Source of the DNA: JBOEGW01 sp050633625
GTDB lineage: Bacteria > Pseudomonadota > Alphaproteobacteria > Rhodobacterales > Rhodobacteraceae
Direction: 5' to 3'
Assembly: GCA_050633625.1 (NCBI GenBank)
Contig: JBOEGW010000003.1
Span: forward strand, 186,001-250,000
Length of the DNA: 64,000 nucleotides
Part shown: one piece after another, positions 34,765-44,991 of the stretch
Numbering within the stretch: the first letter of the stretch is position 1
How the letters are laid out: every line of letters starts with the position of its first letter
Translations under genes and position numbers: made by a program
Notes under the pieces: generated by a model
Seen by the model: only the letters and a program-made list of their open reading frames with translations
Databases searched by the model: none
What the model was told of the DNA's origin: nothing

Positions 34765-35445
34765 ATGGAAAAATTGCCTGCCTTTCAAACCCAGCCCCCT
34801 GTGGTCGTGCAAAACGAGACCCAGCTGTCCTCGCATGAGCGCGTCTACAGGAGCCTGCGCACCCGTATCATGTACGGCGAAATGGAGCCGGGCGTTGCAT
34901 TGACCTTGCGCGGCATTGCCAAGGATTACGGCGTGTCCATGACCCCAGCGCGCGAAACGGTTCGTAGGCTTTCTGCGGAAGGGGCGCTGACAATGTCGTC
35001 CTCCGGGCGCATCACCACTCCAGAACTCACGGCTGAACGGATCGAAGAACTCGCCGCCCTGCGCGCCCTGCTTGAGCCAGAACTCGCCGCGCGCGCCCTG
35101 CCCCGCGCCCATATGGCGCTTGTGGATCGGTTGCGCGCGATCAATGGGCGGGTCGCCGAACTCGTCGCAAAACAAGATGTCGTGGGCTATATCCGCTCAA
35201 ACCTTGAATTCCACCGCACCCTCTATTTGCGCGCGCAGGCCCCGGCGATGTTGGCGATGGCCGAGACCGTTTGGCTGCAACTTGGGCCAACAATGCGCAC
35301 ACTTTACACAACGCGCGAACGCTCTGATTTACAAAAACATCATCGCGTAATTTTGGCGGCCTTGGCGGCGGGGGATGAGCCGGGCCTGAGAGTCGCCGTG
35401 CGCACGGATGTGACGCAGGGTTTGAGGATGCTTGTCGGGCTGTAG
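34765..35445 (+). CDS. GntR-family transcriptional regulator (FadR/FCD subfamily)
   Basis: A 226-residue regulator. The N-terminal winged HTH (SSHERVYRSLRTRIMYGEM, then LRGIAKDYGVSMTPARETVRRL) is followed by an all-helical FCD ligand domain with metal-site-like residues (EFHRTLY, KHHRVILAAL). FCD-type GntR proteins bind compact palindromes of the T-GT-N-AC-A type, which TGTGATCACA fits. It is therefore a candidate regulator of itself and of the sucC and sdhC promoters; this is inference. ATG 34765 is chosen because an upstream extension overlaps the preceding gene. Confidence 0.9.
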   Translation: MEKLPAFQTQPPVVVQNETQLSSHERVYRSLRTRIMYGEMEPGVALTLRGIAKDYGVSMTPARETVRRLSAEGALTMSSSGRITTPELTAERIEELAALRALLEPELAARALPRAHMALVDRLRAINGRVAELVAKQDVVGYIRSNLEFHRTLYLRAQAPAMLAMAETVWLQLGPTMRTLYTTRERSDLQKHHRVILAALAAGDEPGLRVAVRTDVTQGLRMLVGL

Positions 35446-35627
35446 CCTCAGCGCTGGTGCGTCCTCCCGCAAAAGCAGCAAACCTGCGCGTGCCCTCCCT
35501 CGGCGGGACTTCAGTGAGACCTCGGTGAGGCATGAGCGAGACTGCGCACAAAAGCGTGATACATCACCGCGACAGAAAACGACCTGCGCCACGTTTACCC
35601 CTCAGAGAACATCGAAAAGAGGGTGAC

Positions 35628-36446
35628 ATGTCACAACCAACTCAACTGAACCGCCGCACATTGCTTGCCGGACTCGCCGCATCGCCTATCGTGACCGCAG
35701 GAATTGGGGCCTTTCCCAGCGCTGCACGCGCCAAGGCCGCTTCCTTTGGGCTGATTTCCCCGAATGTCTGCATGCTTTCTCCCGAAGTCACCGAAGGCCC
35801 CTACTACTTCGACCCGGCGCTCCTGCGCGCTGATATCACGGAAGGCAAACCGGGCATCCCGCTAGAAATGGCGCTTCAGGTCGTGGACAGCCAATGCACC
35901 CCGATTGAGGGCGCGCGCGTTGATATTTGGCATTGCGATGCGGAAGGAAACTATTCTGGATATTCCGCAAATGCAGGCGGTGACACAACGGGTGAGACCT
36001 TTTTGCGGGGCACATTGATGACCGGGGCGGATGGGGTCGCTCGGTTCGAAACAGTCTATCCCGGCTGGTATAGTGGGCGCACAACACACATCCACTACAA
36101 GGTATTCCTTGACGAAACAACGATCCTGACAAGCCAGATATTCTTCCCAGATGCCTTGTCGCAATACCTGTATCAATCCGTGTCTCCTTACAATCTGCGT
36201 GAGGTGATGCGCGACACAGTCAATTCCAATGACGGGATTGCACAACAGGCCGGAGATGGTGCCTTTGCCGCCATTCGCGAGCAGTCGGATCGCTATGTGG
36301 CGCAGTTGGTGGTTGGGGTTGACGAAACAGCCGTATCGCAAACCGGGGTCGGTGCGCCTCCGCGTGGCGGACCACCTCCAAGTGGCGCACAGCCTGCTGG
36401 GACTTCCGGGGCGACCTTGCGGTTGGTCCCGGGAACGGAGGGGTAG
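35628..36446 (+). CDS. Tat-exported intradiol ring-cleavage dioxygenase-like protein
   Basis: A 272-residue protein. An N-terminal twin-arginine signal (NRRTLLAGLAASPIVTAG, residues 7-24) predicts export. The intradiol dioxygenase core is seen in TEGPYYFDPALLR and in YPGWYSGRTTHIHYKVF, which supplies Tyr and two His iron ligands; ARVDIWHCDAEGNYSGY carries the other conserved part. The C-terminal ~40 residues are Pro/Gly-rich. A protocatechuate 3,4-dioxygenase beta-like reaction is suggested, but export and lack of a partner subunit argue for a different substrate. ATG 35628 follows AAGAGGGTG. Confidence 0.85.
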   Translation: MSQPTQLNRRTLLAGLAASPIVTAGIGAFPSAARAKAASFGLISPNVCMLSPEVTEGPYYFDPALLRADITEGKPGIPLEMALQVVDSQCTPIEGARVDIWHCDAEGNYSGYSANAGGDTTGETFLRGTLMTGADGVARFETVYPGWYSGRTTHIHYKVFLDETTILTSQIFFPDALSQYLYQSVSPYNLREVMRDTVNSNDGIAQQAGDGAFAAIREQSDRYVAQLVVGVDETAVSQTGVGAPPRGGPPPSGAQPAGTSGATLRLVPGTEG

Positions 36447-36492
36447 TTCCTGCCCCCCTTCGAGGCTGGCCAATACTCACGGATCAGCCGAA

Positions 36493-36520
36493 AAAGGCCG
36501 GGGAATGACCCCCGGCCTTT
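36493..36520. terminator. Bidirectional terminator between convergent genes
   Basis: GGCCGGGG (36496-36503) pairs with CCCCGGCC (36510-36517), flanked by AAA on the left and TTT on the right. It serves the dioxygenase gene on one strand and the peptidoglycan-binding gene on the other. Confidence 0.85.
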
Positions 36521-36542
36521 CTTCTTGGAACGTCGCAAATGA

Positions 36543-37952
36543 TTAGAACTTAATTTCTGGCACCATCGGCGCGCCGGGCACAAATGCCGATGAATTCCAG
36601 AGGCTCACATTGACCATCCCGTTTGCCAGGCTGATCGACAGCACCTCACCACAGTCCGCTTGGACGCTTCCCACATATTGCGGCGCGAATGTGGGCGTAT
36701 CGCCCGCCGCCTCCAAGACCATGAACCCGCAATTGGCGGCCTGTATTGGGTTTGCTTGATAGGTCGCGCGCGCATCGGCTTTGCCCACCCATGTGTTTTG
36801 CCCAGGTATGCGCGCAACCTCGCCATAGCGCGCCACGAAGTTGGGCAAAATGCTTTGCTCAAAGGCGGCTTGGTCGACCGAACTGGGAACTTGGATCAAC
36901 CGAAACGCCGCCACCACGCCAAGCTGGGGTCGCGTGGGATCAATCACAGTCACGAATTGCTCTGAAGGTGGCGCGGGCCATGCTGGTTGATACGCGCTCA
37001 CGCCCAATGCATAGCTGCTTCCATCTCCAAACAGGTTTTCACCACCCGTCTTCAAGATCATATCCGCGCCAAGAGCCTCTTGGATTTTTGCCATGGCCGC
37101 CTGCGAGGACATGCCGAGCGAGACCCCAGAAAGGTCAAAGCGCATATCCTGTCCGGCAGGTTTTGGGGCAATAGCGGGCATGGTCGCTGCCTGGGCGGCC
37201 TGCATCGGCGCCGCCGTTTGTCCCGCATTGCGCCCCATTGAACTGATCACAAGCGGCGCGCCGGTCACATGGGCGAGCAAACGGCGTGTGGGCAGAGGAC
37301 CGCCCGGCAAACCGTTTTGTGCTTTATAGGCCGTTATCGCCACCCGTGTCTTGCCGCCAAAGGCCCCATCAACTGGCCCGGCGTTGAAACCGCGTTCATT
37401 CAACGCGCCTTGCAGTGCCCGCACCCCATCGCGATCAAGGTCTCGCGCCAAATCAGCGTTGAACAGGTAGACGTCGGTTTCTGCATAGGCGGCGAAAGTT
37501 GGCGATCGGCGCACCAAATCATTGATCTGCGCCCCGGAGAGCGCCCCGGTTGCTGGCTCACCGCGCACAGTTTGATAGCTGCGCACTGCGGCGCGAGAGC
37601 CTGCGCCAAAGGAGCCATCAATCGCGCCTTTGTAATGCCCATCTGTCTGCAGAGTTTGTTGAATCCATGTTTTTTGGGTGCGGTTCAAACCGATTGCATC
37701 CGCCGGGCCACTGGGGCGCGAGGTGCGTTGACCGCTGGGGGCGCGCCGACGATTGTCACCGCATTTATGAGGGTTCGCGATACAATAGGCAGTCGCCCCG
37801 ATAATCCCCACCGCCAAAGCGCCGCCAATCGCATCGGCCGCATCCGCACGCGCGGCCCGCGGCGGCAGAAACACGACAGCAAGCGTGAGGGCCAAGACAA
37901 TTGTGATAATCTGGGAAAGGCGCGGCGTAGCGCGCGAAAGCAATGTGGGCAT
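36543..37952 (-). CDS. Secreted or membrane-anchored peptidoglycan-binding domain protein
   Basis: A 469-residue protein. A signal peptide or anchor covers about residues 13-37 (IITIVLALTLAVVFLPPRAARA). A Gly/Ala-rich segment that looks membrane-associated follows (IGGALAVGIIGATAYCIA). Two PG_binding_1-like repeats are visible: LNRTQKTWIQQTLQTDGHY...AIDGSFGAGSRAAVRSYQ (about 90-130) and DRDGVRALQGALNERGF...VDGAFGGKTRVAITAYQ-like (about 175-215). The C-terminal ~230 residues form a domain I do not recognise with four Cys. An envelope function is likely. Confidence 0.83.
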   Translation of the reverse strand: MPTLLSRATPRLSQIITIVLALTLAVVFLPPRAARADAADAIGGALAVGIIGATAYCIANPHKCGDNRRRAPSGQRTSRPSGPADAIGLNRTQKTWIQQTLQTDGHYKGAIDGSFGAGSRAAVRSYQTVRGEPATGALSGAQINDLVRRSPTFAAYAETDVYLFNADLARDLDRDGVRALQGALNERGFNAGPVDGAFGGKTRVAITAYKAQNGLPGGPLPTRRLLAHVTGAPLVISSMGRNAGQTAAPMQAAQAATMPAIAPKPAGQDMRFDLSGVSLGMSSQAAMAKIQEALGADMILKTGGENLFGDGSSYALGVSAYQPAWPAPPSEQFVTVIDPTRPQLGVVAAFRLIQVPSSVDQAAFEQSILPNFVARYGEVARIPGQNTWVGKADARATYQANPIQAANCGFMVLEAAGDTPTFAPQYVGSVQADCGEVLSISLANGMVNVSLWNSSAFVPGAPMVPEIKF

Positions 37953-38074
37953 GATATCACCAAAAATGAGGTCAAGAATCTCAGTTTATCGTGGCGAAAT
38001 ACACCCGGCCTGTCAAACGCCCCGCGCGACAGGCGCGCAGGGAAGGGCTGTTTTCGGCTGCTTAGTGGCGTGCA

Positions 38075-39466
<1,392 letters not shown>

Positions 39467-39497
39467 GTTTGCCTCCTTCGGCATGATTTCGTCGCGG

Positions 39498-39893
39498 CTA
39501 AAACAGCGCCGCGAGATAGAGCAATGCGCAGCACAACAGTGCGCAAATCCAAATATATGAGCGCCAAGGCCGCCAGCCCCGCGCATAAGCGAGCGTGTAT
39601 CCGGCGCGCAACGCCACATAGGCAAAGGCCAAACCGCCCGTGTAGACAGTGCTTTGGCCCGTCACCGAGATCATCAAAGCGCCCCCCGCGAAAAGACCAA
39701 ACATCGCCGCCGAATTGTCATAGGCGCGGCTCAGGCGCATCGTCACCACGCGCATGTCACGCGAAGGTGCGCTGTCGCGCGGGCTGGTTGAATAGCCAAG
39801 CCCCACATCCACATTCGCCATGTAGGAATAGGCCACAAAGCTGATGATGTGGACGAAGGCCGCGAGGGCGAGCGCTGTGAGTTCGGGGGTCAT
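39498..39893 (-). CDS. MAPEG-family membrane protein
   Basis: A 131-residue integral membrane protein with four hydrophobic segments. The pattern of charged residues between helices 1 and 2 (SRDMRVVTMRLSRAYDNSAAMF) matches the MAPEG glutathione-dependent family (conserved R/E.NF-like site, here YDNS). It is small and lies between odhB/lipoprotein and lpdA, a placement seen in related genomes as far as I recall. The function is unknown. Confidence 0.82.
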   Translation of the reverse strand: MTPELTALALAAFVHIISFVAYSYMANVDVGLGYSTSPRDSAPSRDMRVVTMRLSRAYDNSAAMFGLFAGGALMISVTGQSTVYTGGLAFAYVALRAGYTLAYARGWRPWRSYIWICALLCCALLYLAALF

Positions 39894-39898
39894 TGAAA

Positions 39899-40396
39899 TC
39901 AAAACTCGATCTCCGCGTTGGGATAGGCCCAAATGTCTTGCGCCGCATCACGTTTGACGTTTTGGATGGTTGCCATGGTGCCGCCAATCAACACGCCAAC
40001 CACCCCCCCACCGGAGCCGATCTGCATGGCTTGGGAGTTAATTTCGCTGACCGTCCGATTATAAGGCGTCAGCACTTTGGTTTTTGGCACGCCGTTATGG
40101 GTGCAGGTGACCGACGCGGGCGGCGTTCGGGTGTGCATTTCTGGCGCAATCACCACAGCAGGGGTCGAAAAGCTCGCCTTGAACCCATCGCCCTCAAACA
40201 CGCAAGCCACGCCTACCAGTTCTTTTTTGGAACCATCAGTTTTGTTCACGGCGCGCACCGTCAACGTGGTGTTTCCCCGTTCATTGAGCGCTTTGGTGGT
40301 TTGATACATCACGGGCGGTTGGTTGATTTCCTGCGGTTGCGCGCAGGCGGCGAGCACCGACAAGGAGACTAGGGAAAACAGGCCGAGATGACGCAT
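39899..40396 (-). CDS. Predicted lipoprotein
   Basis: A 165-residue protein with a lipoprotein signal peptide (lipobox LAAC near residue 18). Two Cys follow in the mature part (VACVFEG, VTCTHNG). A glycine-rich short hydrophobic stretch near the C terminus (GSGGGVVGVLIGGTMATI) could be membrane-seeking. No known domain recognised. ATG 40396 gives the canonical MRHLGLFSLVSLS signal. It lies 6 bases before the MAPEG gene. Confidence 0.8.
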   Translation of the reverse strand: MRHLGLFSLVSLSVLAACAQPQEINQPPVMYQTTKALNERGNTTLTVRAVNKTDGSKKELVGVACVFEGDGFKASFSTPAVVIAPEMHTRTPPASVTCTHNGVPKTKVLTPYNRTVSEINSQAMQIGSGGGVVGVLIGGTMATIQNVKRDAAQDIWAYPNAEIEF

Positions 40397-40422
40397 GAGA
40401 ACGCCTCGCAAAATAGGAGTAT

Positions 40423-40450
40423 GCCTCGCCCCCGCGGTGTGGGACGAGGC
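40423..40450 (-). terminator. Hairpin downstream of odhB
   Basis: GCCTCG (40423-40428) pairs with CGAGGC (40445-40450), extended by CCCC/GGG; it lies 8 bases after the odhB stop. On the minus strand it is followed by ATACTCCTATTTT, so it is a weak terminator or an RNA processing site. Confidence 0.5.
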
Positions 40451-40457
40451 GAAAGGT

Positions 40458-41957
40458 TTAGAGATCCATCAACAGACGGCGAGGATCTTCAAGTGCTTCT
40501 TTCACGCGCACAAGGAAGGTCACAGCCCCTTTGCCGTCAACGATCCGGTGGTCATAAGACAGCGCAAGATACATCATCGGGCGGATCACGACTTCACCGT
40601 TGATGGCCATTGGGCGATCTTGGATTTTGTGCATCCCAAGGATGCCGGACTGTGGCGGATTGAGGATCGGTGAGGACATCAACGACCCGTAAACGCCACC
40701 ATTCGAGATGGTGAATGATCCGCCTTGCATCTCAGCCATCGACAGTTTGCCATCGCGCGCGCGCGCGCCTTTTTCAGCGATCGCTTTTTCGATATCCGCA
40801 AACGACATTTGGTCCGCATCCCGGATCACCGGCACCACAAGCCCTGTCGGCGTGCCCGCCGCAATGCCCATGTGGACGTAGTTTTTATACACAACATCGG
40901 TGCCATCAATTTCTGCGTTCACATCAGGCACTTCTTTGAGCGCGTGCACGCAGGCCTTGGTGAAGAACGACATGAAGCCAAGCTTCACGCCATGCTTTTT
41001 GAGGAACAGATCTTTGTACTCGTTGCGCAGCGCCATCACCTCGGTCATGTCCACCTCGTTATAGGTGGTGAGCATGGCGGCGGTGTTCTGGCTTTCCTTG
41101 AGGCGGCGCGCGATGGTTTGGCGCAGGCGCGTCATTTTCACCCGCTCTTCGCGCGAGGCATCATCCGCGGAAACCGGACCGCGCGGGGCGGCTGCGGGCG
41201 CGGCAGGTGCCGCCGAGGCCCCCGCTTTCAAGGCGTTTTGCACATCTTCCTTCATCACGCGGCCATCGCGGCCCGTGCCTGTCACCTGATCAGATGTCAG
41301 CCCGGCTTCCGCCATGGCTTTTTTCGCGGAGGGCGCATCTTCAACGTCTTTGCCAGATTTCGCAGGCGACGCTGCTTTTGGCGCATCTGCTTTGGCGGCT
41401 GGCGCAGCGGCACCCGAGCCGGAAATCACCCCAAGTTTGCCACCCGCTTCCACGGTGGCGCCCTCTTCGGCGGTGATTTCCGCGATCACGCCAGCGGAGG
41501 CTGCGGGCACTTCGACCGACACTTTGTCAGTTTCCAGCTCACAAAGCATTTCATCCACAGCGACCGTATCCCCGACCTTTTTGAACCAGGTCGAAACAGT
41601 TGCCTCGGTGACACTTTCGCCAAGCGCAGGCACCATGATGTCAACACTATCGCCGTCCGTCGTTGCAGGTGCGGCAGGTTTCGCAGCCGCTTCTGATTTG
41701 GGTGCGGGTGCTGCGCCTTCCCCTTCGGTGAGGGTGGCCAGAAGGGCGTCAACGCCGACGGTCTCGCCCTCGGCTGCAATGATATCGCCCATGGTGCCCG
41801 CTGCGGGGGCTGGCACTTCGACTGTCACCTTGTCGGTTTCCAATTCACAGAGCATTTCATCAGCTTGCACCGCGTCACCCGGCTTTTTGAACCAGGTTGC
41901 AACGGTTGCCTCAGTGACGCTTTCGCCGAGTGTCGGGACGCGAACTTCAATTGTCAT
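40458..41957 (-). CDS. odhB: Dihydrolipoyllysine succinyltransferase (E2 of 2-oxoglutarate dehydrogenase)
   Basis: A 499-residue E2 protein with two tandem N-terminal lipoyl domains: the lipoylated Lys lies in ETDKVTVEV (residues ~40-48) and again in ETDKVSVEV (~140-148). A peripheral subunit-binding domain (PSAKKAMAEAGLTSDQVTGTG, ~220) and the catalytic CoA-acyltransferase domain with LALSYDHRIVDGKGAV (catalytic His, C-terminal) follow. Ala/Pro-rich linkers connect them. Enterobacterial SucB has a single lipoyl domain. It begins 5 bases after odhA. Confidence 0.97.
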   Translation of the reverse strand: MTIEVRVPTLGESVTEATVATWFKKPGDAVQADEMLCELETDKVTVEVPAPAAGTMGDIIAAEGETVGVDALLATLTEGEGAAPAPKSEAAAKPAAPATTDGDSVDIMVPALGESVTEATVSTWFKKVGDTVAVDEMLCELETDKVSVEVPAASAGVIAEITAEEGATVEAGGKLGVISGSGAAAPAAKADAPKAASPAKSGKDVEDAPSAKKAMAEAGLTSDQVTGTGRDGRVMKEDVQNALKAGASAAPAAPAAAPRGPVSADDASREERVKMTRLRQTIARRLKESQNTAAMLTTYNEVDMTEVMALRNEYKDLFLKKHGVKLGFMSFFTKACVHALKEVPDVNAEIDGTDVVYKNYVHMGIAAGTPTGLVVPVIRDADQMSFADIEKAIAEKGARARDGKLSMAEMQGGSFTISNGGVYGSLMSSPILNPPQSGILGMHKIQDRPMAINGEVVIRPMMYLALSYDHRIVDGKGAVTFLVRVKEALEDPRRLLMDL

Positions 41958-41962
41958 GCGAA

Positions 41963-44932
41963 TTATCCTTCGATGGTCAGCGCGTCATTCACGAGCGCGG
42001 CTTGTTGTGCTTTGTGCTGGCTGGCAAGACCCGTTGCAGGCGATGCCGAGGCGGCGCGGCCCACATATTGGGGCCGGTTGTTGTCTTTACGGATGCGCGA
42101 AAGCACCCATTCAATGTTTGGCTCGATGAACGACCATGCGCCTTGGTTTTTCGGCTCTTCTTGGCACCAAACAACGTCCGCATTGGGGAAGCGTTCCATT
42201 TCCTTGACCAGCGAGAGCGCCGGGAAGGGATAGAATTGCTCAACGCGCAGGAGGTACACATCATCAAGCCCGCGCGCGTCGCGTTCTTCCAGCAGGTCAT
42301 AGTAAACCTTGCCCGAACACATCACCACGCGTTTGATCTTCTTGTCGCCTTTGAGTTTGGCGGTCGAGCGCCCTGTGCCATTCTCCGTGTCCGCATCGTC
42401 CCAAAGAACGCGGTGGAAGGATGATCCATCTGTGAAGTCCTTGGCATCCGAAATACACAGCTTGTGACGTAGCAAGGATTTTGGCGTCATCAAGATCAGC
42501 GGTTTGCGGTAAGAGCGGTGCAACTGGCGGCGCAAGATGTGGAAGTAGTTCGCGGGCGTCGAACAGTTCGCAACGATCCAATTGTCACCGCCACACATCT
42601 GCAAGAACCGCTCAAGGCGCGCAGACGAATGCTCAGGGCCTTGGCCCTCAAAGCCATGCGGCAATAGGCACACCAAGCCAGACATCCGCAGCCATTTGCT
42701 TTCGCCAGAACTGACGAATTGGTCAAACATGATCTGCGCGCCATTGGCGAAATCACCAAACTGCGCTTCCCAGAGTGTGAGCGCGTTGGGTTCGGCCAGC
42801 GTGTAGCCATACTCAAAGCCAAGCACCGCGTACTCAGAAAGCATCGAGTCGATGACCTCATACCGGCCCTGCCCTGCTTTGATGTTGTTGAGCGGATAGT
42901 AGCGTTCTTCGGTGTCTTGGTTGATCAACCCAGAGTGACGCTGGCTAAAGGTGCCGCGCGTGGAATCCTGCCCCGACAAGCGCACCGGGTAGCCTTCGGT
43001 GAGCAAGGAGCCAAAGGCCAAGGCTTCGGCGGTGGCCCAATCAAAGCCAGTGCCGCTTTCAAACATCTTGCCCTTTGTTTCCAGCAAACGAGACACTGTT
43101 TTGTGCAGCGCAAAGTTTTCAGGAGGCCGCGACAGCGCCGCGCCGACTTCGGCCATGCTTGCTTCGGAAATCGCGGTTTGGCCGCGCTGGTATTCCTCGC
43201 CTTCGCGATCCAGATGCGACCAACGCCCGTCCAGCCAATCGGCTTTGTTTGGCTTAAAGTCTTTGCCCGCTTCAAACTCCTCATTGAGGTGCGATTGGAA
43301 CGCAGCTTTCATGTCCTCAATTTCGCCTTCAGGGATCAAACCATCCTTCACCAAACGCTCTGTGTAGAGTTGCAGCGTGGTCTTATGAGTCTTGATTTGT
43401 TTGTACATCATCGGGTTGGTGAACATGGGCTCATCGCCCTCGTTATGCCCAAACCGGCGGTAACAGAAGATGTCGATCACCACGTCGCGGTGGAACTTCA
43501 TGCGGAATTCCGTCGCCACCTTCGCCGCGTGAACAACCGCCTCAGGATCGTCGCCGTTCACATGGAAAATCGGCGCTTCCACCATCAGCGCAATATCGGT
43601 GGGGTATGGCGATGTACGAGAGAAATGCGGCGCTGTGGTAAAGCCGATTTGGTTGTTCACAACGATATGGATCGTACCGCCCGTGCGGTGGCCGCGAATG
43701 CCCGAAAGTTGCAGACATTCCGCAACAACGCCCTGCCCCGCAAATGCCGCATCGCCGTGGAGCAACACCGGAATAACCTTATGATGATCCGGGTCATTCA
43801 TCTGGTCGCCCTTGGCGCGGGCTTTGCCGAGCACAACCGGGTTTACCGCCTCAAGGTGCGATGGGTTTGCTGTGAGGCTGAGGTGAATCTTGTTGCCGTC
43901 AAACTCCCGGTCACTCGATGCACCGAGGTGGTATTTCACGTCCCCAGATCCATCGACATCCTCAGGTTTAAAGCTGCCACCTTGGAATTCGTTGAAAATG
44001 GCGCGGTATGGTTTGGACAAGACGTTTGCCAGAACCGACAAGCGGCCCCGGTGCGGCATACCAACGATCAACTCTTGTGCCCCTAGGTTGCCGCCGCGCT
44101 TAATGATTTGTTCCATCGCCGGAATGAGCGCTTCGCCGCCATCAAGCCCGAACCGTTTGGTGCCCATGTATTTTACGTGCAGGAATTTTTCGAACCCCTC
44201 CGCCTCAACCAGTTTGTTGAGGATCGCGCGGCGCCCTTCGCGGGTAAAGGTGATCTCTTTGCCCAGCCCTTCGATGCGTTCTTTGAGCCAGCCGGCTTCT
44301 TCGGGGTTGGAAATATGCATGTATTGCAGCGCAAAGGTGCCACAATAGGTCCGCTTCACGATGTCAACGATTTGGCGCATCGAGGCGATTTGCAGCCCCA
44401 AGACGTTATCGATGAAAATCGGGCGGTCCATGTCCGCTTCCGTGAACCCGTAGGATTTCGGGTCCAGCTCAGGATGCGGCGTTTGGTTGTGCATGCCCAG
44501 CGGATCGAGGTCAGCGGCAAGGTGGCCGCGAATACGGTAAGCGCGAATAAGCATAAGCGCGCGCACGGAGTCCAAAACAGCGCGTTTCACCGCGTCATCA
44601 GACACTTCAATCTGTTTCTCACTGGCTTTGCCGGAAATCTTCTTGGCGATTTTTTCTGGCGCGGCTTCCTCGGCCCATTGGCCGTCCAGCGCTGCCGTCA
44701 GATCATCGTTCGGGACAGGTGGCCAATCGCTGCGCGCCCATGACGGCCCTGCCGCCTCGGCCTTCACATCCATATCGCCATCACCAAGCTCCGCAAAAAA
44801 CGCTTGCCATGCTTCGTCTACCGCATTGGGATCATTCGCGTATCGAGCATACAACTGCTCAAGATACTCGGCATTATGCCCCTGCATGAAAGAGGAGGCT
44901 TTAAGGATATCGTTTGGGCTTTGGTCGTTCAT
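41963..44932 (-). CDS. sucA: 2-oxoglutarate dehydrogenase E1 component
   Basis: A 989-residue thiamine diphosphate-dependent enzyme. TDP/Mg motif region GDAAFAGQGVVAECLQLSG ending in the NNQIGFTT segment, and FHVNGDDPEAVVHAAKVA, are characteristic. The N-terminal YLEQLYARYANDPNAVDEAW is the E2-binding helix region of OdhA/SucA. ATG 44932 with AGGTGA upstream gives the MNDQSPND start; a longer frame to 44986 overlaps nothing conserved. It follows sucD by 59 bases and begins the odhAB part of the cluster. Confidence 0.97.
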   Translation of the reverse strand: MNDQSPNDILKASSFMQGHNAEYLEQLYARYANDPNAVDEAWQAFFAELGDGDMDVKAEAAGPSWARSDWPPVPNDDLTAALDGQWAEEAAPEKIAKKISGKASEKQIEVSDDAVKRAVLDSVRALMLIRAYRIRGHLAADLDPLGMHNQTPHPELDPKSYGFTEADMDRPIFIDNVLGLQIASMRQIVDIVKRTYCGTFALQYMHISNPEEAGWLKERIEGLGKEITFTREGRRAILNKLVEAEGFEKFLHVKYMGTKRFGLDGGEALIPAMEQIIKRGGNLGAQELIVGMPHRGRLSVLANVLSKPYRAIFNEFQGGSFKPEDVDGSGDVKYHLGASSDREFDGNKIHLSLTANPSHLEAVNPVVLGKARAKGDQMNDPDHHKVIPVLLHGDAAFAGQGVVAECLQLSGIRGHRTGGTIHIVVNNQIGFTTAPHFSRTSPYPTDIALMVEAPIFHVNGDDPEAVVHAAKVATEFRMKFHRDVVIDIFCYRRFGHNEGDEPMFTNPMMYKQIKTHKTTLQLYTERLVKDGLIPEGEIEDMKAAFQSHLNEEFEAGKDFKPNKADWLDGRWSHLDREGEEYQRGQTAISEASMAEVGAALSRPPENFALHKTVSRLLETKGKMFESGTGFDWATAEALAFGSLLTEGYPVRLSGQDSTRGTFSQRHSGLINQDTEERYYPLNNIKAGQGRYEVIDSMLSEYAVLGFEYGYTLAEPNALTLWEAQFGDFANGAQIMFDQFVSSGESKWLRMSGLVCLLPHGFEGQGPEHSSARLERFLQMCGGDNWIVANCSTPANYFHILRRQLHRSYRKPLILMTPKSLLRHKLCISDAKDFTDGSSFHRVLWDDADTENGTGRSTAKLKGDKKIKRVVMCSGKVYYDLLEERDARGLDDVYLLRVEQFYPFPALSLVKEMERFPNADVVWCQEEPKNQGAWSFIEPNIEWVLSRIRKDNNRPQYVGRAASASPATGLASQHKAQQAALVNDALTIEG

Positions 44933-44991
44933 GACGTCACCTGAAGGAGGAGAAGGCGCGCCCGAAGCCTTTGGCCCCGGACGCACATGTA

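Noticed and set aside
42719..44086. Long reading frame of 455 codons antisense to sucA
   Set aside because: High-GC codon bias opens long antisense frames here; the translation is His/Arg/Phe-rich and has no family motif, while the sense frame is a complete OdhA.
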